This document shows positions 1-5,073 of a stretch of DNA of 10,033 bases, one piece after another. Source of the DNA: Candidatus Saccharimonadales bacterium (GTDB lineage: Bacteria > Patescibacteriota > Saccharimonadia > Saccharimonadales > UBA4665). Made by a program: the position numbers and the translations under genes. Position 1 is the first letter of the stretch. Every line of letters starts with the position of its first letter. Under the pieces are notes generated by a model. The model saw only the letters and a program-made list of their open reading frames with translations, ran no database searches and was not told the DNA's origin. Where the stretch lies: NCBI GenBank assembly GCA_025450135.1, contig JANWHZ010000023.1:1-10033 (forward strand), read 5' to 3'.

Positions 1-111
1 ACACTTTTGCCCAACAGCAATGACTACAAGCTCGATGGCATAAACAATGACACCAACCGTAACGTACCGCTTCGTGTGGTTACTTAGATGCTTCAGTGCG
101 TCTATTCGCAT
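1..111 (-). CDS. GtrA-like membrane protein, N-terminal fragment (cut by window edge)
   Basis: An open minus-strand frame starts at ATG 111-109 and runs off the window, giving 37 residues. It begins MRIDALKHLSNHTKRYVTVG and continues into a hydrophobic helix (about residues 17-34, ending AIELVVIAVGQKC). A short basic amphipathic stretch, then 'RY-VGV' entering the first membrane helix, is the usual start of GtrA-family proteins, four-helix membrane proteins proposed to flip polyprenyl-phosphate-linked sugars. The divergent neighbour is a DPM/GtrB-like glycosyltransferase, the classic GtrA partner, which supports the call. The frame stays open upstream to a TTG at 147-145 (stop at 150-148). 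I prefer the ATG because a -10-like hexamer lies 7 nt before it and no clear Shine-Dalgarno is present. Only the first helix is visible, so another polytopic membrane protein remains possible. Confidence 0.6.
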   Translation of the reverse strand, partial: MRIDALKHLSNHTKRYVTVGVIVYAIELVVIAVGQKC

Positions 112-118
112 GTAGTGT

Positions 119-147
119 ATGGTAGCTTCCCGCTTGCTGCTAAGCAA
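119..147 (-). promoter_or_regulatory. Possible promoter of the GtrA-like gene
   Basis: On the minus strand, TTGCTT (147-142), a 17-nt spacer, then TACCAT (124-119) stand 7 nt before the ATG at 111. The hexamers match the sigma-70 consensus only partly (3/6 and 4/6). The spacing and the short distance to the ATG resemble the other promoters in this window and would give a leaderless transcript. Confidence 0.35.
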
Positions 148-199
148 CTACGTTGCTACCTTACTAGGCCTGCCTGCCAACTCATACGCCATCGTATGA
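143..199. promoter_or_regulatory. Two small hairpins in the divergent intergenic region
   Basis: Two perfect inverted repeats lie in the 186-bp gap between the GtrA-like gene and the GT2 gene. One is AGCAAC-tac-GTTGCT at 143-157. The other is TCATACG-ccat-CGTATGA at 182-199. Neither is followed by a T-tract, so they do not look like terminators. They could be operator sites or structured RNA upstream of the minus-strand gene. The rest of the gap shows nothing else I can name beyond the promoters. Confidence 0.35.
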
Positions 200-259
200 C
201 AACTAAGAGGGTGCTTGATAGACAGGCTACGTGAGAAGTGCACCGTTTTAGCCTCGACC

Positions 260-288
260 TTGGGGCGTCTAAGGAAAACTGCTAAACT
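260..288 (+). promoter_or_regulatory. Promoter of the GT2-DUF2304-methyltransferase operon
   Basis: TTGGGG (260-265), exactly 17 nt, then TAAACT (283-288) preceded by TG at the extended -10 position (280-281). The -10 ends 9 nt before the ATG at 298, so transcription should begin within about 3 nt of the start codon. No Shine-Dalgarno sequence fits in that space, so the mRNA is probably leaderless. Confidence 0.55.
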
Positions 289-297
289 GGTTGGTAT

Positions 298-1014
298 ATG
301 GCGCACAGGGGGAAGGTTCGAGTTGCGTTAATTATGCCTGCGTATAACGAAGGTAGCGTCATTGCGTCGGTAATCCAGAAACTGTGGGCCGTGTTTGAGA
401 AGACTAATTATTCTTTCCAGATTATCGTTGTCGACGACGGCTCCAAAGACAACACGCTAAGTGAAGCAAAGCGAGCAGGTGCCTACACCATCCGACATAT
501 CCTCAATACTGGCAGTGGTGGCGCAACGGCTACAGGGCTCAGCTACGCACAGCGCCATAACTTCGACGTTGCTTGCACCTGTGACGCAGACGGTCAACAT
601 GATCCACATGACGTGTTGCGCGGTGTTGATGAAATAGTGCACTCTGATTTTGATTTACTGATTGGCAGCCGTCTAATAAATGACAATGGTATGTCACGGA
701 TTAAGATCTTGGGCAATAAAGGGCTTACATGGGTTACGCGGCTGCTATTCGGTATAAAAGTTACAGACTCTCAATCCGGCCTTCGAGTGCTTTCAAGTCG
801 CGGGCTACAGGAGCTAAAGTGGAAAACAACCGGTTACGAATTCTGCTCAGAGATGCTCTGGCGCGCAAGACAGCTCAATCTTATGGTTGGTGAGTTTCCG
901 ATCCAGGCTATATATACAGAATATTCCAAGCTCAAAGGCCAGAATAATTGGAACGCGATTAACATCATTAAATCTCTCCTGACGAGACGTGTAATCGAGC
1001 TTTTTAGTGAGTAG
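298..1014 (+). CDS. DPM1-like family 2 glycosyltransferase (polyprenyl-phosphate sugar synthase)
   Basis: A 238-residue cytoplasmic GT-A-fold enzyme. By family it would transfer a sugar from a nucleotide donor to a polyprenyl phosphate on the inner membrane face. Visible motifs are PAYNE (14-18), VVDDGS (44-49, nucleotide binding), DADGQH (96-101, the metal-binding DxD), GSR (123-125) and DSQSGLR (157-163). These match the DPM1/DPG-synthase branch of GT2. GtrB-type enzymes carry two C-terminal membrane helices, but this protein ends after the catalytic domain. The overlapping next gene encodes a membrane/coiled-coil protein that may anchor it. ATG 298 is chosen for the promoter spacing and because residues 8-18 (RVALIMPAYNE) fit the normal N-terminal strand. 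It is first of three co-directional genes. The sugar cannot be deduced from sequence. Confidence 0.9.
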   Translation: MAHRGKVRVALIMPAYNEGSVIASVIQKLWAVFEKTNYSFQIIVVDDGSKDNTLSEAKRAGAYTIRHILNTGSGGATATGLSYAQRHNFDVACTCDADGQHDPHDVLRGVDEIVHSDFDLLIGSRLINDNGMSRIKILGNKGLTWVTRLLFGIKVTDSQSGLRVLSSRGLQELKWKTTGYEFCSEMLWRARQLNLMVGEFPIQAIYTEYSKLKGQNNWNAINIIKSLLTRRVIELFSE

Positions 1015-1411
1015 ATACCTAATCCTTATCATACTTAACCTGCCGCTCGTTTTCGCAGCGGTCTTTGGTATATTTGTCGACTACAAGCTTAAGAAAATCC
1101 CTCGTCGAAAACTACTCGTGCAACTCTCTATTTGGGGTGTCATCCTGCTTGGCCTGCTATCGGCGAATGGGGTATATGATTTTCTATTCTCCAGGAAGCT
1201 TACCCAAACTGAGCCACTCAGCCTCTTTGACGTCATCCAGATTACCGGTATCATTGTAGTGCTGTATATGGCAAACCGGGCCAGAATTCGTATTGAATCA
1301 TTGGAGCGACGGGTCACTGAGCTGCACAAGGAACTATCGATCATACTTTCCGTAGGTGAGAATAAGCGAAATGCGCAGATAAGAGTTACAAAGAAGGAGA
1401 AAGCACGTTAA
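1007..1411 (+). CDS. DUF2304-like membrane protein with C-terminal coiled coil
   Basis: A 134-residue protein starting at GTG 1007, which overlaps the end of the glycosyltransferase gene by 8 bp. No later Met precedes the second helix, so the GTG is the natural start, although its Shine-Dalgarno is weak. Three hydrophobic helices lie at about 4-24, 36-53 and 73-88. They are followed by an amphipathic stretch at 91-114 with hydrophobic residues at I96, L99, V103, L106, L110 and I113 (3-4-3-4-3 spacing), a good two-stranded coiled-coil pattern. The tail is basic. This architecture and its place beside a GT2 gene match DUF2304, a family of unknown function often paired with DPM-like glycosyltransferases. 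A role as membrane anchor or activator of the GT2 is inference. Confidence 0.7.
   Translation: MSRYLILIILNLPLVFAAVFGIFVDYKLKKIPRRKLLVQLSIWGVILLGLLSANGVYDFLFSRKLTQTEPLSLFDVIQITGIIVVLYMANRARIRIESLERRVTELHKELSIILSVGENKRNAQIRVTKKEKAR
1394..1399 (+). promoter_or_regulatory. Shine-Dalgarno AAGGAG without a normal start codon at the right distance
   Basis: AAGGAG lies inside the last codons of the DUF2304-like gene. Five nt downstream is ACG (1405-1407), which is in frame with the methyltransferase ATG at 1435 with no stop between. The ATG at 1435 has no recognisable Shine-Dalgarno of its own. The site may serve an ACG start or be left over from an ATG that has mutated; it may also be chance in a Lys-Glu-rich coding end. 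Confidence 0.35.
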
Positions 1412-1434
1412 ACGAACGCGCGAAACTAACGTCT

Positions 1435-2076
1435 ATGGCAGAAGCGAAACTGGGCTACTTTAAAACTGACATCATCAATATACCGTCCTTGCCAAAAACT
1501 GCACTGAGCAGACTTGCTTTCCCGCTATTATGCCTATTGTCACGTGAGCAGTCACTGAAACTAGGCCTTACCCCTATTGACGACGAGCGCGTTATCCAAG
1601 CAATGCGTCAAGCAAAAGGCCGCGTCCTAGATATCGGCTGCGGGGCTAACAATTTCGTGCGCAGCTACGGGAACGGCGTAGGTGTAGATGTTGCTAGCTG
1701 GGAAGGCTGTGACGTGGTCATTAAAGATGCTGCTAAGCTTCCATTCAAGAAAGGCGAATTCAACACCGTTAGTTACTTAGCGTGCTTGAACCACATTCCC
1801 AACCGTGAAGCATCAGTCAAAGATGCTTATAGGGTACTAGCGAAGGATGGCAAGATAATAGTCACTATGATCACGCCACGCCTCGGCAAATTTATACACT
1901 GGCTACGCTTCCATAACGATCCAGACCACCAAGAACGACATATTGACCATGCCCACGAACTCATGGGGATGTCGCCCACATACGTAAAGAAGATCTTAGC
2001 CGATGCAGGGTTCAAGAATATACGGCGACACCGTTTTGTGTACGGGCTGAACAGTATTTACACCGCTATAAAGTAG
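1435..2076 (+). CDS. Class I SAM-dependent methyltransferase (Methyltransf_11 type)
   Basis: A 213-residue cytoplasmic Rossmann-fold methyltransferase. SAM-binding motif I is VLDIGCG (64-70). The end of strand beta-2 is GVGVDV (81-86, D85 expected to contact the ribose). DAAKLPF (98-104) and the 'VSYLACLNHI' segment (112-121) follow in family order. The C-terminal half has a histidine-rich stretch, HNDPDHQERHIDHAHEL (150-166), that may contribute to the acceptor site. It is third in the operon, 23 bp after the DUF2304-like gene. The neighbouring glycosyltransferases make a glycan or lipid-linked substrate likely, but the substrate cannot be read from sequence. The start is uncertain: ATG 1435 lacks a Shine-Dalgarno, and an in-frame ACG at 1405 sits 5 nt after AAGGAG, which would add 10 residues. 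Confidence 0.85.
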   Translation: MAEAKLGYFKTDIINIPSLPKTALSRLAFPLLCLLSREQSLKLGLTPIDDERVIQAMRQAKGRVLDIGCGANNFVRSYGNGVGVDVASWEGCDVVIKDAAKLPFKKGEFNTVSYLACLNHIPNREASVKDAYRVLAKDGKIIVTMITPRLGKFIHWLRFHNDPDHQERHIDHAHELMGMSPTYVKKILADAGFKNIRRHRFVYGLNSIYTAIK

Positions 2077-2085
2077 CAGCTACTT
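2071..2085. repeat. 15-bp palindrome covering both convergent stop codons
   Basis: AAGTAGC-a-GCTACTT is a perfect 7-bp inverted repeat around one base. It contains the TAG of the plus-strand methyltransferase (2074-2076) and the TAG of the minus-strand transporter (complement of 2080-2082). As RNA it could form a 6-bp stem with a 3-nt loop. There is no U-tract, so it is at best a weak bidirectional terminator. Confidence 0.4.
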
Positions 2086-2445
2086 CTTCACCAGCAATGT
2101 TATACCAACTACGACTAACGCAAGCCCTGCAACATTTGTCATTGTAAGATGCTCTTTAAAGAGTAGGCTTGCAATCAATGAGGCCAAGATAGTTGAGCAA
2201 GCAACAATCATGGCGTAACTAATGCCATAGTTATATTTTGATATCACATACATATAGAGCACCGTAGCGACAGCATAAATGACACAACCTAGGATAAAGA
2301 CTGGGCTGAGGAGGATTTGTAATGGCGAGTGCAATAGGGCAGCGAAATCGCCTCCTTCTTTGAGGACAGCACCCATGGCGAGCTTCCACATAGCCTGTCC
2401 CGCAACGAGCAGAACTCCGACGAGAAGTGATAGCACTAGCTGCAT
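2080..2445 (-). CDS. Small four-helix DMT-superfamily transporter (SMR/ArnE-like)
   Basis: A 121-residue, very hydrophobic protein with four predicted helices at about 2-20, 46-68, 74-96 and 101-118. The end of helix 1 (GQAMWKLAM, 16-24) and the C-terminal 'LLFKEHLTMTNVAGLALVVVG' (94-114) have the form of the small multidrug resistance and ArnE/ArnF/EamA-half families. Aligned on the Lys after helix 1, the position of the essential EmrE Glu14 is a leucine (L13), so a proton-coupled drug exporter is unlikely. An ArnE/F-like role in moving lipid-linked sugars fits the surrounding glycosylation genes, but that is inference. The gene stands alone on its strand. Its stop is 3 bp from the convergent methyltransferase stop, and its start is 10 nt after a TATAAT box. 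Confidence 0.75.
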   Translation of the reverse strand: MQLVLSLLVGVLLVAGQAMWKLAMGAVLKEGGDFAALLHSPLQILLSPVFILGCVIYAVATVLYMYVISKYNYGISYAMIVACSTILASLIASLLFKEHLTMTNVAGLALVVVGITLLVKK

Positions 2446-2455
2446 AGTAATCGTA

Positions 2456-2461
2456 ATTATA
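2456..2461 (-). promoter_or_regulatory. -10 box (TATAAT) of the small transporter gene
   Basis: A consensus TATAAT on the minus strand lies 10 nt before the ATG at 2445. The predicted transcript would begin about 3 nt before the start codon, and no Shine-Dalgarno is present in that space. The -35 is weak: TAGTGT at 2485-2480 with an 18-nt spacer is the best I see. The 89-bp gap to the divergent gene at 2535 holds both promoters. Confidence 0.5.
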
Positions 2462-2497
2462 TATGACCTTTAGCTGCCTACACTATCTCTAGAGTGT

Positions 2498-2526
2498 TTG
2501 ATAATTGCAGCTTCATTCTTTAGACT
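2498..2526 (+). promoter_or_regulatory. Promoter of the GT-C-like membrane protein gene
   Basis: TTGATA (2498-2503), exactly 17 nt, then TAGACT (2521-2526), ending 8 nt before ATG 2535. The geometry implies a leaderless mRNA starting at or next to that ATG. It argues against the in-frame TTG at 2505, which would lie inside the promoter spacer. Confidence 0.55.
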
Positions 2527-2534
2527 ATCAGCAG

Positions 2535-4430
2535 ATGAGGGTTCACCTGCTAGACAAAAAGTACAGACTACCTACGCTTGCAGTCGTATTCCTTATATGT
2601 TCATTCGTGCCTATTTTACGATTGATTCCCATGGTAGGTTGCATTGCGCTTTGGTCGATATACGTACCGATACTGAAGCGGCTCACAGTAGCCTTCCGTA
2701 TGGCACTCTTCTTTCTGCTCATTTCATGCTTCGACCAAATACTAGGCATCATGGCATGGATTCTTCACGCACCGCTTACCACTCCATTAGTGGTAGCTGC
2801 TGAGCTCGTCGTCCCGCTCTATTTCTATTTCCGCGCAGCACGGCCCAAACTGGATCAAAAGTCTTGGGTGGATACCGAAGATTGGATTGCACTAGCAGCA
2901 ACGGCAACAAGCATCATGGTGCTGTGCGTTTTCATTCTTCATGCAGGCCCAAACTTGGGCACACTTATTCGCTTTAGTGCTCTCTCAACAGATGAGACAG
3001 TCCACCTAGATCTGACTTTACGTGACTATCAATCTCAAGGTTATCAATATGGCATAAAGACAGCTAGCCCGTATGACGCTAGCCCGTATTACCCACAAGG
3101 GTGGCATCTAGTTAACGCATTATGGTGGCGCGCGCTTAGCGACAACTTCCGCGTTGACAGTATTAGCCACCTGAGTGTAGTACTAACCGTGTATTTAATT
3201 ACACGCCTACTATGGTATGCCTTGTTGATATACATGTTCTGTCGGGTTGTGCTATACATATGCCGGTCTATGTGGCCAAAACGGCTCACTAAACTTGAGG
3301 CTCCGGCGGTGTTTATACTTATTGGTGGGATTCAACTTATTTGGTTTATAGAGATTCTGCACGCTGGTTTTAGCTCCTTTATGTTGCAGTTACTTCTCTC
3401 ACTTGTGCTGATGGTGCTTGTTACTGAGTTGGTGCGCCCGTCTGAGCGTATCGAGCTCAACGCATTCTTACTAACAGTCTCACTCTTAACTGCTGGGATG
3501 AGCCTGACTTGGCTATTAACTTTGCCTATAGGTATCGCGACGATTTTATTGGCACTCCTTGTGTACTATGGAAGACCTTACTTAAGTACCCTGCAATTGG
3601 TAACTTCACCAAGGCATCGGCTAGCAGCAATCATGTCGGTACTTATTGTCCTAGCAGGTATGGTGCAGGTATATATTCAAGTGCACTACTCACATGGTGC
3701 GGTTACCCTCAACACCGCCGGTGGCATAGATCCGGTCAATTACCTCCTAACCTCACTCCTGGCCGGTATTGCAATCTGGGTAGTCTTTACTTCCAAGAAC
3801 ACTGTGCTCAGATATTCACTTGCGAACGTTCTTACCTGGCCTCTGTTGTTGACTGGGGCGGTATATATTTACGAACAGTGGAGCACTGGTCAAACAAGCT
3901 ATTATTCGATCAAGCTTGAATGGCTTGTTGCTCTAGTGTTCTTCACTTTTGGCTGCGCCATGATACTGGGGCTGATGCGTACACTAGACGATCAGCTGCA
4001 AACAGTACCCGCCCTGCTGTGCCTGGGTGCTCTTATCTTACTTGCCATACTTAGTTCTCAGACCCCGCTAAATTCGCTGCAGTTTTTGCACTATAGGCTC
4101 TCGGTGAGTAGCCGCGTGGCCAACGAGATAGTCAAAGCATACCCAGAGATAATCAGACCGCAACCCAATACATCAGTCATCGTCGCAAGTAACTATTTGT
4201 CTGAGGATACAGTTGCGTCTGCATTTCTCAATGTCATACACCACGACATAGTGCATGGCTGCTGGTTTCCTGCAACGCAAAGTGAGATACCTGGGCAGAT
4301 CGAGTGGTATCGCTTCGATAACAGCGTCCTATGCTACACAAATAAGCATTACGTCATACTTACAGGGGATAACGTTACCAACGTTCGCACCCGGTACGGA
4401 TCATCAGCCGGTCTGCAACTCATTTACTAG
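2535..4430 (+). CDS. Large polytopic membrane protein, GT-C glycosyltransferase-like (DUF6541-like)
   Basis: A 631-residue protein with about 11-13 hydrophobic segments spread across its length and a soluble C-terminal part (about 530-631). After the fourth helix comes a polar loop with ALSTDETVHLDL (D143, E144, H147, D149) and then YYPQGWH (175-181). An acidic pair in the first large outer loop followed by 'YP-GWH' before the next helix is what I recall from GT-C-fold and DUF6541 proteins, which take sugars from polyprenyl phosphate on the outer membrane face. Specific activity is unknown. The start is set at ATG 2535 by the promoter; an in-frame TTG at 2505 would add 10 residues. The C-terminal domain has two cysteines near HGCWFPATQSE and no family I recognise. 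A GT-C role fits the upstream DPM-like synthase and candidate flippases. Confidence 0.7.
   Translation: MRVHLLDKKYRLPTLAVVFLICSFVPILRLIPMVGCIALWSIYVPILKRLTVAFRMALFFLLISCFDQILGIMAWILHAPLTTPLVVAAELVVPLYFYFRAARPKLDQKSWVDTEDWIALAATATSIMVLCVFILHAGPNLGTLIRFSALSTDETVHLDLTLRDYQSQGYQYGIKTASPYDASPYYPQGWHLVNALWWRALSDNFRVDSISHLSVVLTVYLITRLLWYALLIYMFCRVVLYICRSMWPKRLTKLEAPAVFILIGGIQLIWFIEILHAGFSSFMLQLLLSLVLMVLVTELVRPSERIELNAFLLTVSLLTAGMSLTWLLTLPIGIATILLALLVYYGRPYLSTLQLVTSPRHRLAAIMSVLIVLAGMVQVYIQVHYSHGAVTLNTAGGIDPVNYLLTSLLAGIAIWVVFTSKNTVLRYSLANVLTWPLLLTGAVYIYEQWSTGQTSYYSIKLEWLVALVFFTFGCAMILGLMRTLDDQLQTVPALLCLGALILLAILSSQTPLNSLQFLHYRLSVSSRVANEIVKAYPEIIRPQPNTSVIVASNYLSEDTVASAFLNVIHHDIVHGCWFPATQSEIPGQIEWYRFDNSVLCYTNKHYVILTGDNVTNVRTRYGSSAGLQLIY
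3063..3089 (+). repeat. 12-bp direct repeat, 15-bp period, inside the GT-C-like gene
   Basis: GCTAGCCCGTAT occurs at 3063-3074 and again at 3078-3089, separated by GAC. In protein this gives ASPY-D-ASPY just before YYPQGWH. It looks like a small in-frame tandem duplication of five codons next to the putative active-site loop. Confidence 0.8.
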
Positions 4431-4461
4431 GTCCACCTGCACGAGAATGATTGGCAGCACA

Positions 4462-4470
4462 TGTTAAAAT
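4462..4470 (+). promoter_or_regulatory. Possible extended -10 promoter of the surface-protein pair
   Basis: TGT followed by TAAAAT (4465-4470) is an extended -10 with 5/6 matches. No good -35 lies 16-18 nt upstream. Transcription from it would start near 4477, leaving about 30 nt before ATG 4507, where a weak GGA (4498-4500) could serve as ribosome binding site. A weaker alternative is TTGGCA (4451-4456) with TAGGGT (4476-4481), spacer 19, which would suit the TTG start at 4489. Confidence 0.4.
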
Positions 4471-4506
4471 TAGTGTAGGGTAAGCGTTTTGCACCCTGGA
4501 AAACAC

Positions 4507-5073
4507 ATGGCACATTGGGCAAGAACCAACGGATTAATTCGGACGTTATACATCGTAGGGGGATGTGTATTACTGGCAATTGTAATTACAGCCGTACTTC
4601 AAGCGACAGGTCGAATTCATCTTTTCAATAAAAGCGGCTCTCCTGTGGTAGCTACGCAAAAGGGTGAAACGTCACCACCGAGCAAGCAATCTCAGAACAA
4701 CGACAATCAGCAACCTAGCTCAGCTAAGGCTGATACAGGAAATGACACTAACACGAAGCTTATGGCGCCAATAGGAAATTTCGTCAGCACCCATCACCCA
4801 AACCTCAGTAATAACCCTCCCGGATCAAGTTTCCTTACTTCTGTCTGCACTACCAATCCAGGGGCAACGTGCCAAATTATTTTTACCAGCGGAAGTGTCA
4901 CCAGACAGCTCCCTGCCGAGACCACCGATGCTGGTGGCTCAGCTTATTGGAATAACTGGAAGCTACAAGATTACAATATAACTGAAGGTACGTGGACAAT
5001 CCAAGCAAAGGCAACTCTAGGTAGTCAGGTTGAGATCTCGAACGATGCACTTAGTTTGGAGGTTTCACCATGA
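4507..5073 (+). CDS. Membrane-anchored exported protein with Ig-like C-terminal domain
   Basis: A 188-residue protein with three parts. A short N-terminus and one membrane helix (about 10-32) have a charge pattern that suggests an inside N-terminus. Next is a low-complexity polar linker (about 42-83, rich in Ser, Gln, Asn, Thr, Pro). Last is a beta-rich domain (about 85-188) ending LSLEVSP. That domain has C114 and C122 in a short loop (VCTTNPGATC), which could form a disulfide outside the cell, and its pattern suggests an Ig-like sandwich. I recall similar proteins in Saccharibacteria but know no named family. Its stop overlaps the next start as ATGA, so the two are translationally coupled and probably work together at the surface. 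ATG 4507 is preferred over the in-frame TTG 4489, which would add six residues; the choice is not certain. Confidence 0.75.
   Translation: MAHWARTNGLIRTLYIVGGCVLLAIVITAVLQATGRIHLFNKSGSPVVATQKGETSPPSKQSQNNDNQQPSSAKADTGNDTNTKLMAPIGNFVSTHHPNLSNNPPGSSFLTSVCTTNPGATCQIIFTSGSVTRQLPAETTDAGGSAYWNNWKLQDYNITEGTWTIQAKATLGSQVEISNDALSLEVSP
5058..5062 (+). promoter_or_regulatory. Strong Shine-Dalgarno for the secreted protein
   Basis: GGAGG lies 7 nt before ATG 5070, inside the last codons of the preceding gene. With the ATGA overlap it fixes the start and supports coupled translation. It contrasts with the first-in-transcript genes, which have no Shine-Dalgarno. Confidence 0.85.

Noticed and set aside
315..322. 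GGTTCGAG, resembling a tRNA T-loop
   Set aside because: The flanking bases do not form a T-stem, no acceptor or anticodon arm fits around it, and it lies inside the N-terminal coding region of the GT2 gene.
2498..2803. 101-codon plus-strand frame overlapping the start of the GT-C-like gene
   Set aside because: It begins within the promoter of the real gene and its product looks like an out-of-frame reading of the hydrophobic N-terminus.
3509..3919. 136-codon open frame on the plus strand inside the GT-C-like gene
   Set aside because: It is out of frame with a convincing membrane protein, has no ribosome binding site, and its translation is Tyr/Cys/Ser-rich without any family pattern. It is a shadow frame.
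4558..4566. VGGC in the N-terminal helix of the protein at 4507-5073, a possible lipobox
   Set aside because: The hydrophobic segment continues for about 12 residues after C20, so the Cys lies in mid-membrane rather than at a cleavage site. A single-pass anchor fits better.
5071..5073. Possible use of genetic code 25 (TGA as glycine), known in some Patescibacteria
   Set aside because: TGA serves as a clean stop here with an ATGA overlap, and again at 9632-9634 on the minus strand, while full-length proteins read normally with code 11.
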